28,639 nucleotides of DNA from Clostridiales bacterium (GTDB taxonomy: Bacteria; Bacillota; Clostridia; Lachnospirales; Lachnospiraceae): assembly GCA_018372435.1 (NCBI GenBank), contig JAHAJA010000046.1:1-28639 (forward strand), read 5' to 3'. The first letter of the stretch is position 1. Every line of letters starts with the position of its first letter. The position numbers and the translations under genes were made by a program. The notes under the pieces were generated by a model, which had not been told where the DNA came from, did no database searches, and saw nothing but the letters and a program-made list of their open reading frames with translations. Shown here piece by piece: positions 6,535-16,002 of the stretch.

Positions 6535-7488
6535 ATGAACAAGGGAAATAGACCACTTATCATTCTTACAGGACCAACTGCAGTAGGTAAAACTGCACTT
6601 TCCATACGTCTTGCAAAGGCTGTTAACGGTGAAATCATATCAGCTGATTCTATGCAGGTATATAAAATGATGGATATTGGTACTGCAAAGATTATGCCAG
6701 CTGATATGCAAGGAGTCAAACATTATTTAATAGATGAATTCATGCCAGACGAAGATTTCAATGTGGTTAAGTTCAAACAACTAGCATTAACTTATATGAA
6801 CGAGATCTATGCAAAAGGAAAGATACCTATCCTTGTAGGTGGTACGGGATTCTATATACAAGCAATCCTCAATGACATCGATTTTACACAAACAGTTGAA
6901 GATACTTCTTACCGTGATTACCTTCAACAAGTAGCCGATGAAAGAGGAGTTGAATATCTCTATGAACAGTTAAGAGAAGTAGATGAAGAGGCTACCAAAA
7001 CAATTCATCAAAACAATGTAAAACGAGTAATTCGTGCACTTGAATATTATCATCAAACAGGTAAAAAAATCTCAGAACATAATGAAGAACAAAAACAAAA
7101 AGAATCGCCTTATAACTTTGCATATTTTGTTTTAAATCACGATCGTAGTATACTGTATGATCGAATTGATAAACGTATTGATAATATGATGGAACAGGGT
7201 TTACTTGATGAAGTTACTTCTCTATTTGAAAAGGGGTATAGTAAAGAACTTGTTTCTATGCAAGGATTAGGATATAAGGAGCTACTAGCCTACCTAGAAG
7301 GTGAGTGTACTTTAGAGGAAGCAGTTTATGTATTAAAGAGAGATACAAGACATTTTGCAAAACGTCAATTAACTTGGTTTAAGCGAGAAAGAGAAGTTAT
7401 TTGGTTAGACAAAAGTGAGTTTGATGATAATGAAGATGCAATACTTGAAAAAATGTGTGATACTTTACATGAGAAGAAGATTATGTAG
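6535..7488 (+). CDS. miaA: tRNA dimethylallyltransferase MiaA
   Basis: MiaA transfers a dimethylallyl group from DMAPP to N6 of A37 in tRNAs reading UNN codons. The 317-residue product has the P-loop GPTAVGKTALS near residues 12-22, then the substrate segment ISADSMQVYKMMDIGTAK. VGGTGFYIQA follows near residue 100, and RDTRHFAKRQLTWFKRE near the C-terminus. I start it at the ATG preceded by GGAGGTGCAT. An in-frame GTG six bases earlier lies inside the ribosome binding site and is unlikely to be used. The YnbB-like gene follows after 21 bases, so the two are probably one operon. In Bacillus a YnbB gene also lies near miaA. Confidence 0.97.
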   Translation: MNKGNRPLIILTGPTAVGKTALSIRLAKAVNGEIISADSMQVYKMMDIGTAKIMPADMQGVKHYLIDEFMPDEDFNVVKFKQLALTYMNEIYAKGKIPILVGGTGFYIQAILNDIDFTQTVEDTSYRDYLQQVADERGVEYLYEQLREVDEEATKTIHQNNVKRVIRALEYYHQTGKKISEHNEEQKQKESPYNFAYFVLNHDRSILYDRIDKRIDNMMEQGLLDEVTSLFEKGYSKELVSMQGLGYKELLAYLEGECTLEEAVYVLKRDTRHFAKRQLTWFKREREVIWLDKSEFDDNEDAILEKMCDTLHEKKIM

Positions 7489-7509
7489 ATTCCAGTTAGG
7501 AGAAAACAA

Positions 7510-8793
7510 ATGGAAGAATTAAAAGATATGTACCAAAGCTTAGGTATAGATAATAAAGTATTAGAATATTGTAAGACGATTGAGGCGTCGTTAAAGGATA
7601 GATTTGATGCAATCGATAAAGTGGCTGAGTATAATCAGATGAAAGTGATTAAAGCAATGCAAGAAAATCGTTTATCAGATGTACACTTTAGTGCGACAAC
7701 GGGTTATGGTTATAACGATCTAGGAAGAGAAACTTTAGAAAGCATCTATGCTTCTGTATTCCATGCGGAATCAGCTTTAGTTCGTCCTCAGTTGACTTGT
7801 GGTACACATGCCCTTACTATCGCATTATCGGGAAATCTTAGACCAGGTGATGAAATCTTATCGCCAGTTGGAAAGCCATATGATACCTTAGAAGGTGTTA
7901 TTGGTATACAGCCAAGCAGAGGATCTTTGGCGGAATATGGCATAACATACCGCCAAGTTGATTTGCTTGAAGATGGTGCCTTTGATTATGAAGGTATCAA
8001 GAATGCATTGAATGAAAAGACCAAATTAGTTACGATCCAGCGTTCAAAGGGATACCAAACGAGGCCAACGTTATCAGTTGCTCGTATTGGTGAATTAATT
8101 TCCTTTATTAAAAAAATCAAACCAGATGTGATTTGTATGGTAGATAATTGTTATGGGGAATTTGTAGAGACAATCGAGCCAACGGATGTAGGAGCTGATT
8201 TATGTGTCGGTTCATTAATTAAGAATCCAGGGGGTGGACTTGCTCCGATTGGTGGTTACATTGTAGGTAAAGAAGAGTATGTGGATAATGCAGCTTTCCG
8301 TCTTACTGCACCAGGTTTAGGAAAGGAAGTAGGAGCAACACTTGGAATTAACCAACAGTTGATTCAAGGTTTCTTTATGGCACCACAAGTAGTATCAGGG
8401 GCCGTAAAGGGAGCAATTTTTGCAGCGAATATCTATGAGAAGTTAGGTTACCCAGTTGTTCCTAATGGAACTGAATCAAGGCATGATATTATTCAAGCTG
8501 TCACATTAGGGTCTGCAGAGGCGATTATCGCATTCTGTAAAGGAATACAAGCAGCTGCCCCAGTAGACAGCTACGTAACACCAGAACCATGGGCAATGCC
8601 AGGGTATACTTGTGATGTTATAATGGCTGCTGGCGCTTTCATACAAGGTTCATCAATTGAACTAAGTGCAGATGCACCAATTAAGCCACCATATGCTGTA
8701 TATTTTCAAGGTGGGTTAACTTGGTATCACTCAAAATTAGGTATTATGATGTCACTTCAGAAGTTATACGAAAACAATCTATGTAAATTATAA
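7510..8793 (+). CDS. ynbB: YnbB-family PLP-dependent enzyme (methionine gamma-lyase-like, 'aluminium resistance protein')
   Basis: This is a fold-type I pyridoxal-phosphate enzyme of the family annotated as aluminium resistance or methionine gamma-lyase family protein; its true substrate is not established. The 427 residues include VRPQLTCGTHALTIALSGNL, an aspartate-containing cofactor segment MVDNCYGEFVE, and the likely Schiff-base lysine Lys238 in GSLIKNPGGGLAPIGGYI. The C-terminal part holds PPYAVYFQGGLTW, also typical of the family. AGGAGAAAACAA precedes the ATG. It follows miaA closely and is followed by 180 bases containing the next promoter, so it likely ends the miaA unit. No clear terminator is seen after it. 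Confidence 0.88.
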   Translation: MEELKDMYQSLGIDNKVLEYCKTIEASLKDRFDAIDKVAEYNQMKVIKAMQENRLSDVHFSATTGYGYNDLGRETLESIYASVFHAESALVRPQLTCGTHALTIALSGNLRPGDEILSPVGKPYDTLEGVIGIQPSRGSLAEYGITYRQVDLLEDGAFDYEGIKNALNEKTKLVTIQRSKGYQTRPTLSVARIGELISFIKKIKPDVICMVDNCYGEFVETIEPTDVGADLCVGSLIKNPGGGLAPIGGYIVGKEEYVDNAAFRLTAPGLGKEVGATLGINQQLIQGFFMAPQVVSGAVKGAIFAANIYEKLGYPVVPNGTESRHDIIQAVTLGSAEAIIAFCKGIQAAAPVDSYVTPEPWAMPGYTCDVIMAAGAFIQGSSIELSADAPIKPPYAVYFQGGLTWYHSKLGIMMSLQKLYENNLCKL

Positions 8794-8885
8794 AAGTTTA
8801 GCGTATTTATTGTGATTGTAGTTAACATTTACCAAATTAGGTATCTAAAAAGTTACATCTTTAATAAGTTGTCGATGAAATTGTG

Positions 8886-8914
8886 TATACAAACACATGA
8901 ATTTGTGTTAAAAT
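8886..8914 (+). promoter_or_regulatory. promoter upstream of DUF4321-radC-mre genes
   Basis: TATACA, a 17-base spacer and TAAAAT, with an extended -10 TG one base before the box (TGTTAAAAT). The ATG of the DUF4321 gene follows about 60 bases later. The same layout, TATACA-17-TGnTAnAAT-like, occurs at 20760-20788. Confidence 0.5.
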
Positions 8915-8973
8915 GTTGCGTGAAGAATTGAATAAGACATATTGATTATATGAATAAATGAGGATGGATTACG

Positions 8974-9231
8974 ATGCGAAATTCGGCCAAAAATGGGTGG
9001 TCATTATTCTTGTTATTATTAACAGGCATAGTGCTCGGGGGATTCATTGGCTGGTTAGCTAAGGATGTTGCGTATTTAAGTTGGCTTAATTACGGTCAAC
9101 AATTTGGATTTAGCGAACCTTTTCATTTGAATCTTGGAATCCTAAAGATAACGTTCGGATTAACGATTAAGATTACAATGTCAAGTATTATAGGTGTAGT
9201 TTTAGCAATTATCGTTTATAAGAAATTATAA
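8974..9231 (+). CDS. DUF4321 membrane protein
   Basis: An 85-residue protein with two hydrophobic segments (about residues 10-30, LFLLLLTGIVLGGFIGWLA, and 62-83). Between them is the amphipathic stretch FHLNLGILKITFGLTIKITM, which fits the DUF4321 pattern. Genes of this family commonly sit just before radC and mreB in Clostridia, in the place where Bacillus has maf. The function is unknown; the neighbourhood suggests an accessory role in envelope growth, which is inference. AGGATGGATTACG precedes the ATG. Confidence 0.8.
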   Translation: MRNSAKNGWSLFLLLLTGIVLGGFIGWLAKDVAYLSWLNYGQQFGFSEPFHLNLGILKITFGLTIKITMSSIIGVVLAIIVYKKL

Positions 9232-9311
9232 ATGGTAGGATTGGACATAATTCGAAGTAGTTAAGATTGGACAAGTTTGAATAGCGTTCCTTACAGAGAG
9301 TGAGGAAGACT

Positions 9312-10016
9312 ATGAAGCAAAAAGAGCATTTAACAGTTAAAGAATTACCAGTAACTGAACAACCTTATGAAAAATGTGAACGTTATGGCACTGCTAGTTT
9401 ATCAGATGCTGAATTACTAGCAGTTATTATTCGTTCAGGTACAGCTAATGATCGAGCAATTGATGTTGCAAATCGTGTTTTGATGAATCAAAAAAGAGAG
9501 CAAGGAATCGTATCACTATATCAGTATACTATGAGCGAGTTAATGAAGATTCATGGTATTGGGAAGGTTAAAGCAATTCAATTACTATGCCTTGCCGAGA
9601 TTAGCAAGCGGATGGCAAAAGCCTCATATGGAATGAAAATGCGTTTTTCTTCTCCTGAAGTAATAGCGAATTACTATATGGAACAGATGAGACATCTTCC
9701 AGTTGAACAAGCTGTCCTTCTGCTCTTAGATACTAAGTGTAAGTTGATTCGTGATATGGAGTTATCAAAAGGTTCAGTTAATGCATCGATTACGGCACCA
9801 CGGGAGATATATTTGAATGCACTCAAGTATGGAGCGGTCTATGTTGTTTTGCTGCATAATCATCCAAGTGGCGACCCTATGCCAAGCAAAGAAGATATCA
9901 TCACGACCAAACGAATACGAGAGGCAGGACTATTAATCGGAATACAACTTATGGATCATATAATTATTGGTGATAATATGTATATAAGTTTAAAAGAACA
10001 AGGCTTTTTTAATTAA
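9312..10016 (+). CDS. radC: RadC family JAB-domain protein
   Basis: RadC proteins carry an N-terminal helix-hairpin-helix region and a C-terminal JAMM/JAB metalloprotease-like domain. Their cellular role is unsettled, and the old DNA-repair assignment is doubtful. The 234-residue product has YGTASLSDAELLAVIIRSGT at the N-terminus, an HhH motif near IHGIGKVKAIQLL, and the metal motif HNHPSG at residues 182-187 with Asp195. The motif ends GDPMPSKED where most members read GDPTPSxED. I choose the ATG at 9312, with GAGG six bases before it. A GTG 12 bases upstream has no spaced ribosome binding site. It precedes mreB by 35 bases, the usual Firmicute order. Confidence 0.95.
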   Translation: MKQKEHLTVKELPVTEQPYEKCERYGTASLSDAELLAVIIRSGTANDRAIDVANRVLMNQKREQGIVSLYQYTMSELMKIHGIGKVKAIQLLCLAEISKRMAKASYGMKMRFSSPEVIANYYMEQMRHLPVEQAVLLLLDTKCKLIRDMELSKGSVNASITAPREIYLNALKYGAVYVVLLHNHPSGDPMPSKEDIITTKRIREAGLLIGIQLMDHIIIGDNMYISLKEQGFFN

Positions 10017-10051
10017 AGACCCGGTTCGTAGTTTGGAAGGAGTAAATATAA

Positions 10052-11071
10052 GTGGCAGCAAAGACTTATGGAATAGACTTAGGAACGAATACAATTAAAG
10101 TATATAAAAAAGGCGAAGGAGTTATCCTTCATGAGAGAAATATTATAGCAATTGAGAATAAGAAAAACGTTATAGCAGTTGGTGATGAAGCTTATGAGAT
10201 GAATGAAAAAGCACCTGCAACAATTAAAGTAGTTTCACCAGTAAGAAGTGGTGTGATTGCAGATATTAGTAATATGCAACGTCTATTAACTAATATTATT
10301 AGCAAGGTAAATGGTGGTAAAAAAAGTACTAGTACTTTTTATATATCAGTACCCACTGATATCACGAGTGTAGAGAAGAAATCCTTCTACGACACTGTAC
10401 TAGCTTCTAATTCCAAAGTAAAGGACATTAGTATAGTAGAAAAAAGCATTGCGGATGCCCTTGGGGTAGGACTAGATATAACAAACGCTAGAGGTGTTAT
10501 GGTTGTTAACATCGGTGCAGACACAACAGAGATTTCTATTATATCCTTAGGTGGAATTGTTCTTAGTAAATTAATTAATGTTGGTGGTAACAAACTAGAT
10601 GAATCCATCAAATTATATGTTAAGAAAAAATATAACCTGGCTATTGGTAGTAAAACTGCAGAAACAATCAAGATAAATCTTGCATCTGCATTGCCAGGAT
10701 CAGATGAGACGATTGCTGTCTTTGGACGTAATATCGTTAATGGATTACCGGCTCAGATGGATATTAATTCGGAGATGGTTTATGACTCTATTAAAGAGTA
10801 TCTTCACACAATTGTTGATGCTATTAAGGTTATTCTTGAAAGAACACCGCCAGAAATATCTTCTGATATTATTGAATCAGGTATCTATGTAACTGGAGGA
10901 TCATCAGCTATTAAAGGCTTAGACACATTAATTGCCTCCAATACAGATCTTAAAGTTAATATTTGTGATAAAGCAGATAGCACAGTAGTTGAGGGATTAG
11001 GAAGAATTATCGAAGAACCTGAATTAAAAGAACTTGCATATAACATTAAACAGATAACAACTAGGCGATAG
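10052..11071 (+). CDS. mreB: rod shape-determining protein MreB, divergent
   Basis: MreB is the bacterial actin that forms membrane filaments guiding the elongation complex. The 339-residue length is normal. The nucleotide-fold segments are recognisable but altered. The first phosphate loop reads YGIDLGTNTIKVY, one residue shorter than the usual GIDLGTANTLVY. The second reads VVNIGADTTEISIISLGGI instead of VVDIGGGTTE. The adenosine motif is YVTGGSSAIKGLD near residue 285. The glutamate corresponding to the catalytic EP-AAA motif is kept as VEKSIADALG. The start is GTG, preceded by GGAAGGAGTAAATATAA. It heads mreC, mreD, PBP2, minCDE and rodA and is surely part of the elongation machinery, but ATPase rate or polymerisation may differ. 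Confidence 0.93.
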   Translation: MAAKTYGIDLGTNTIKVYKKGEGVILHERNIIAIENKKNVIAVGDEAYEMNEKAPATIKVVSPVRSGVIADISNMQRLLTNIISKVNGGKKSTSTFYISVPTDITSVEKKSFYDTVLASNSKVKDISIVEKSIADALGVGLDITNARGVMVVNIGADTTEISIISLGGIVLSKLINVGGNKLDESIKLYVKKKYNLAIGSKTAETIKINLASALPGSDETIAVFGRNIVNGLPAQMDINSEMVYDSIKEYLHTIVDAIKVILERTPPEISSDIIESGIYVTGGSSAIKGLDTLIASNTDLKVNICDKADSTVVEGLGRIIEEPELKELAYNIKQITTRR

Positions 11072-11094
11072 AGAGAGAATTCGAGGGGGACGTT

Positions 11095-11943
11095 ATGAGG
11101 CGTAGAACTAGGTTTTCACTTGAGCCAAAATATATTTTGGCTATATGTTCTGTCCTATGTATCATATTGATTTTTATATCGGTTCGGTACGAGGATAAAG
11201 TACAGCCTGCTAAAGATGCGGTAACTGGTGTTTTTACTCCAATGCAAAAGGGGATTAATACAGTTGGAAAATGGATAACAGATAAAATCGAACTATTATC
11301 TAGTATCAAAGATTTACAACAAGAGAATAAAGAACTAAAAGAGAAACTTTCTGAAACAACATACCAAAATCGAATTCTTCAACAAGAAGGATATGAATTA
11401 GATACCCTTCGTGATTTGTATGAATTAGATAAACGTTATCCGAGTTATCCTAAAGTTGCTGCTACTATTATAAGTAGGGATACAAACAACTGGTATAACC
11501 GCTTTGTAATTGACAAAGGTTCTGATGATGGTTTGAAAGTTGGGATGAATGTTTTGGCGGGGAATGGTCTTGTTGGTATTATTACCGAAGTAGGGCACAA
11601 TAATGCAACTGTTCGTTCGATTATTGATGATGCTAGTAATGTTAGTGGTATGTTTTTAAAAACCAATGACCAATGTAATGTAAAAGGTAATCTTGAATTA
11701 ATCGATAAAGGACTAATTGAAGTTCAAGGAATTGATAAAGATGCAAAAATTAAAGAGGGCTATGAAATAGTAACATCTACTATAAGTCCGAAATACTTAC
11801 AAGGAATTTTAATTGGTTATATCTCAGATGTAACTGTTGATGCAAACAACATGACGAAATCTGGATATTTAACACCAGCAGTTGATTTTTCTAATTTAAC
11901 TACGGTATTAGTTATAACAGAATTAAAAGAAACTTTATACTAG
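11095..11943 (+). CDS. mreC: rod shape-determining protein MreC
   Basis: MreC is a membrane-anchored extracellular scaffold that connects MreB filaments to RodA and PBP2 and activates PBP2. The 282 residues show a short basic N-terminus, one membrane helix at about 14-32 and a coiled coil at about 62-105 (SIKDLQQENKELKEKLSE). A beta-rich domain follows, with IISRDTNNWYNRFVIDKGS and the family motif VGMNVLAGNGLVGIITEVG. GAGGGGGACGTT precedes the ATG. It starts 23 bases after mreB and 15 bases before mreD. Confidence 0.97.
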   Translation: MRRRTRFSLEPKYILAICSVLCIILIFISVRYEDKVQPAKDAVTGVFTPMQKGINTVGKWITDKIELLSSIKDLQQENKELKEKLSETTYQNRILQQEGYELDTLRDLYELDKRYPSYPKVAATIISRDTNNWYNRFVIDKGSDDGLKVGMNVLAGNGLVGIITEVGHNNATVRSIIDDASNVSGMFLKTNDQCNVKGNLELIDKGLIEVQGIDKDAKIKEGYEIVTSTISPKYLQGILIGYISDVTVDANNMTKSGYLTPAVDFSNLTTVLVITELKETLY

Positions 11944-11958
11944 AAAGGATTTTGATAT

Positions 11959-12465
11959 ATGAAGCAATTTATTATGTCTGTAATCGTTATTATAGTATGT
12001 TTCTTATTACAAAGTACTGTTTTTCAGGCACTTTCCATAGCTGGTGTAGTTCCTAATCTACTACTTATTGTTACAGTGGCTGCAGGCTATATGCACGGCA
12101 GAACAAATGGAATCTATGTCGGACTTGCCTGTGGTCTTTTGGTGGATATATGCTATGGTGATATTATTGGATTATTTGGTTTGATGTATATGTGTATTGG
12201 ATATCTGAATGGATATGCACATAAAGTTTATTTTCGTGATGACTACACTATGCCTATTATCTTAGTATCAGTAAGTGATTTCTTATACGGATTTTTCTAC
12301 TATGTGTTTTTATTCTTATTAAGAAATCGTTTGAATTTTTTCTTTTATTTGAAGAGAATTATCTTACCAGAACTGATCTATACAGTGGTAGTATCCATCG
12401 TGCTTTATAAGATACTATATATATTGAACGTGAAATTAGAACGTTCTACGTATAAGGAGGTTTAG
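11959..12465 (+). CDS. mreD: rod shape-determining protein MreD
   Basis: MreD is a polytopic membrane partner of MreC in the elongasome. The 168-residue product is almost entirely hydrophobic. Helices run at about 4-22, 30-46, 50-75, 95-120 and 130-158, with FLLQSTVFQALSIAGVVPNL at the start and GLACGLLVDICYGDIIGLFG in the middle, the MreD signature. AAAGGATTTTGATAT precedes the ATG. Its stop is two bases from the PBP2 start, suggesting coupled translation. Confidence 0.94.
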   Translation: MKQFIMSVIVIIVCFLLQSTVFQALSIAGVVPNLLLIVTVAAGYMHGRTNGIYVGLACGLLVDICYGDIIGLFGLMYMCIGYLNGYAHKVYFRDDYTMPIILVSVSDFLYGFFYYVFLFLLRNRLNFFFYLKRIILPELIYTVVVSIVLYKILYILNVKLERSTYKEV

Positions 12466-12467
12466 GT

Positions 12468-15281
12468 ATGTTTGATATTTTAATTGAAAAACTAAAGAAT
12501 ATGCTTCAATCCCGTTTACTTCCTATTGTAATTATATATTTGGTACTATGTTTTTCACTAGTAAATCGTATATTCACAATTCAGATTGTGGAAGGCGAAG
12601 CATACGAACAAGAAGTACAACAAAAGACAACGAAAGAGCGTGAGTTAAAGGGTACTCGTGGTAATATACTTGATAGAAATGGAAAACTACTTGCATATAA
12701 TGAATTGTCTTATTCTGTAACGTATGAAGATACAGGTGAATTAACCACGAATGAAGAAAAGAATGCTATGATATATAAGCTAATTAAGACTGTGGAAGAT
12801 AATGGTGGAGTTTTAGCAGATGATTTTTTCATTCAATTAGATAATAAAGGTGATTTGGTTTTTCAGACAGATGGTAGTGCGGAGCTTCGATTCAAAAGAG
12901 ACGTATATTCAAAAAGCTCTGTCGATCAATTAACAAAAGAACAAAAAGAAGCAACTGCCAGTGAGATTTTTAATTATATGAGATATGGTTCAGAAGCAGA
13001 GGCAACGAAGATGTATGATATCTCTGAAGAGTATAGTTTAGAAGATGCATTAAAGATAATGATGATTCGGTTTAACATTCTTATGAATAAATATTCTAGA
13101 TATCTACCGATAACAATCGCTTCAGATGTGAAAGCAGAAACTGTTGCAGCAATTAGAGAAAGTAGTGAAGAGTTACCTGGTGTAACAATTCTAGAACAAA
13201 CAAGTCGTGTATACAATGAAAGTGAATACTTTGCCCATATCATGGGGTACACGGGTTTGATTACTCAAGAAAAGTTAGAGGATCTAAAAGAACAAGGATA
13301 TGATAATTATAGTGCGACTGATCAAATTGGTATTACAGGAGTAGAAAAAACATATGAGGAATATCTACATGGAAAGAACGGTAGCGAGACTGTAGTAGTT
13401 AACGATCAAACAAGAGTGCTTGAAATCCTTAAAACAAATGAACCAGAAGCAGGTAATGATGTTTATCTTACTATTGATGCTGATTTACAAAAGACTACTT
13501 ATCAATTGCTAGAAAAACGATTAGCAAGTATTTTGTTAAATGCCCTTAAGAATAACGATAAGCTTAACATATATGATGTGTATTATGCATTAATCAATAA
13601 TAGTGTTATTGACATTAAGTCTCTAAACAATGAGGATAGTACAGAGTTAGAAAAACAGGTGTATAGTAAATTTGAGACACAACAAAAAGTAGTTCTTCGA
13701 AATCTTAAAAATGAACTAACGATTTCGAATACAACTCCCAAGAAATCCCTATCAGAAGATATGCAAGAGTATATTGATTACATCTATAAAATGTTAAAGG
13801 ATGAAAAAATACTTTTGGTTTCAGAAATACCTGCGGATGACGCAACACTTCTTTCTTATCAAAATGGTACAATTAGTTTAAGTAGCTTTTTGAAATATGC
13901 TGTTTCAAATAATTATGTTGACTTAACCAAATTGAACGTAGGTAATGAGTACTATAGTACAGAAGAGTTATATGAAAAGCTACTAGATTTGATTGTTGAT
14001 ACTTTGGCAGAAGATAGCAAATTTAACAAAATCATTTACCGTGATTTGGTATATTCGTACAAATTATCAGGAAAAGAAATTTGTCTTTTATTATTTGACC
14101 AGAGTGTGTTAGAATATGATGAGAAGGCTATTAATGGACTAGAAACGGGTACGTTGTCACCTGCATCCTTTATTCAGACAAAGATAAGGAATTTAGAAAT
14201 TACACCTGCGCAATTAGCACTTGAACCATGTTCTGGTTCAGTTGTGGTGACAGATGTAAAAACTGGAGAAGTACTAGCTCTAGTTTCATATCCAAGCTAT
14301 GATAATAATATGTTTGCAAATCGAGTGGATTCAGAGTACTTTAATAAAATTAATAATGATTTGGCTTATCCATTAATAAATAGACCATTACAACAAAAAA
14401 CTGCACCTGGTTCAACTTATAAAATGGTATCCTCAGTAGCTGGTTTAGAAGAAGGGGTAATTGGACCGACTGAAACTATACTTGATGAATATCAGTTTAA
14501 AAAAATTAGTCAAGGACCAAAGGATCACACCAGACATTCTCATGGAAAAGTTGATGTACCAAATGCATTAGAAGTTTCATGTAACTATTTCTTTTATGAA
14601 GTAGGGTATCGACTTGGTACAGAATCATCTGGTAATTACAATAGTAATTTAGGTTTAAAAAGACTTAAAAAGTATGCTGAAATGTTTGGTTTTGGTGCAA
14701 CAAGTGGCATTGAACTACCTGAATATAATCCACGGATATCTGATTTTGATGCAGTTCGTTCTGCTATTGGGCAAGGTACTAATGACTATACCCCAGCACA
14801 GATAGCTCGTTATGTTACAGCAATTGCCAATAAAGGAACTGCTTTTAATCTTACTATATTTAATAAGGTTCAAGATCTTAACAAGAAGGTAGTTGAGAAA
14901 AACAAAGCTACAATCTTTAATGATGTTGAGATTAGTGATACAACTTGGAATTTAATTCAAGAAGGTATGTATAAAGTAGTTAATGGTGAAGATAGTTCAA
15001 TAAAGAGATTGTTCGCTGGTATGGATATAGAAGTAGCGGGTAAAACCGGTACAGCGCAACAGAATAAAGAAAAACCAAACCATGCTTTGTTTGTTTCGTA
15101 TGCTCCATATGAAGACCCAGAAATTTCAGTTACAACTGTAATCCCAAATGGTTATACTTCAAGTAATGCTGCAGAGCTTACAAGAGATATCTATAAGTAT
15201 TATTATAAACAAGATGGATATAAAGATATGTTAAAGAGTAAAGTTACACTTCCTGAACTAAGCAGTGGCATTTCTGATTAG
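12468..15281 (+). CDS. mrdA: penicillin-binding protein 2 (class B transpeptidase) with a large insertion
   Basis: PBP2 cross-links peptidoglycan during side-wall growth, paired with the RodA glycosyltransferase encoded six kilobases of operon downstream. At 937 residues it is about 250 longer than typical PBP2. Order: cytosolic tail, membrane helix (about 17-37), pedestal with KGTRGNILDRNGKLLAYN, then the linker YLTIDADLQKTTYQLLEKRL near 328-350. An extra region of about 225 mostly hydrophilic, helical-looking residues (355-580) follows. Last is the transpeptidase from SGSVVVTDVKTGEVLALVSY on. Active-site motifs are intact: SxxK with Ser649 and Lys652 (PGSTYK), SCN at 704-706, KTG at 859-861. 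AAGGAGGTTTAGGT precedes the ATG. Confidence 0.96.
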   Translation: MFDILIEKLKNMLQSRLLPIVIIYLVLCFSLVNRIFTIQIVEGEAYEQEVQQKTTKERELKGTRGNILDRNGKLLAYNELSYSVTYEDTGELTTNEEKNAMIYKLIKTVEDNGGVLADDFFIQLDNKGDLVFQTDGSAELRFKRDVYSKSSVDQLTKEQKEATASEIFNYMRYGSEAEATKMYDISEEYSLEDALKIMMIRFNILMNKYSRYLPITIASDVKAETVAAIRESSEELPGVTILEQTSRVYNESEYFAHIMGYTGLITQEKLEDLKEQGYDNYSATDQIGITGVEKTYEEYLHGKNGSETVVVNDQTRVLEILKTNEPEAGNDVYLTIDADLQKTTYQLLEKRLASILLNALKNNDKLNIYDVYYALINNSVIDIKSLNNEDSTELEKQVYSKFETQQKVVLRNLKNELTISNTTPKKSLSEDMQEYIDYIYKMLKDEKILLVSEIPADDATLLSYQNGTISLSSFLKYAVSNNYVDLTKLNVGNEYYSTEELYEKLLDLIVDTLAEDSKFNKIIYRDLVYSYKLSGKEICLLLFDQSVLEYDEKAINGLETGTLSPASFIQTKIRNLEITPAQLALEPCSGSVVVTDVKTGEVLALVSYPSYDNNMFANRVDSEYFNKINNDLAYPLINRPLQQKTAPGSTYKMVSSVAGLEEGVIGPTETILDEYQFKKISQGPKDHTRHSHGKVDVPNALEVSCNYFFYEVGYRLGTESSGNYNSNLGLKRLKKYAEMFGFGATSGIELPEYNPRISDFDAVRSAIGQGTNDYTPAQIARYVTAIANKGTAFNLTIFNKVQDLNKKVVEKNKATIFNDVEISDTTWNLIQEGMYKVVNGEDSSIKRLFAGMDIEVAGKTGTAQQNKEKPNHALFVSYAPYEDPEISVTTVIPNGYTSSNAAELTRDIYKYYYKQDGYKDMLKSKVTLPELSSGISD

Positions 15282-15321
15282 ACAGAGAATAGAAACACTT
15301 TTGAAAGGAGAAAGTTGATAG

Positions 15322-15987
15322 ATGGATAATTCAGTTATGATTAAGGGAAATCAATCTGGCATTATTGTTGTACTTGATGCAAATCTTGATTTCGAAGAAT
15401 TAAAATCGAATATAGCTGAGAAATTCAAAGCATCAGCCAAATTTCTTGGAAATGCTAATGTTGCCGTAACCTTTGAGGGTAGAGAATTAACCACAGAAGA
15501 TGAGAGAGAAATTTTAGATATTATTTCAGAAAACTCTGATCTTAATGTAATATGCGTGGTTGATTTAGATGCAGAGAAAGAAAAGATATTCAAACGATGT
15601 TTAAATGACAGATTGATGGAACTGTCCAATAATACTGGACAATTTTATAAAGGAAACTTACGTTCTGGACAAGTGCTTGAGTTTGAGACTAGCATCATTA
15701 TAATTGGTGATGTGAATGCAGGAGCAAAGGTAGTATCCAAAGGAAATGTTGTAATACTAGGTGCGTTAAAAGGTAATGTTTTTGCAGGGGCTTCTGGCAA
15801 TCAGAATAGCTTCGTTGTTGCACTTTCTATGGATCCTGTTCAAATCAGAATTGGAGATATCATTGCAAGATCTCCAGATGATAAATCAAAAGATGTTTCT
15901 AAGGAGGCAAAGATTGCCTATGTAGAAGATGGAAACATCTATATTGAGTCCATTAGTAAAGATGTTCTTAATGACATTAGTCTATAG
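15322..15987 (+). CDS. minC: septum site-determining protein MinC
   Basis: MinC inhibits FtsZ ring assembly away from mid-cell and is brought to the membrane by MinD. The 221 residues show an N-terminal domain (about 1-105) and the C-terminal beta-helix. The helix carries the family motif GDVNAGAKVVSKGNVVILGA near residues 130-150, then LKGNVFAGASGNQNSFVVAL and DPVQIRIGDIIARSP, the MinD-binding region. AAAGGAGAAAGTTGATAG precedes the ATG with slightly long spacing. A 60-base hairpin separates it from minD. Confidence 0.95.
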   Translation: MDNSVMIKGNQSGIIVVLDANLDFEELKSNIAEKFKASAKFLGNANVAVTFEGRELTTEDEREILDIISENSDLNVICVVDLDAEKEKIFKRCLNDRLMELSNNTGQFYKGNLRSGQVLEFETSIIIIGDVNAGAKVVSKGNVVILGALKGNVFAGASGNQNSFVVALSMDPVQIRIGDIIARSPDDKSKDVSKEAKIAYVEDGNIYIESISKDVLNDISL

Positions 15988-16002
15988 AATAAGTTTATAA
16001 GT

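Noticed and set aside
9236..9280. Direct repeat GATTGGACA before radC
   Set aside because: Only two 9-base copies with different flanks and no matching promoter spacing; too weak to call an operator.
9300..9311. GTG start for RadC
   Set aside because: The bases before it lack a properly spaced ribosome binding site, while GAGG is well placed for the ATG at 9312.
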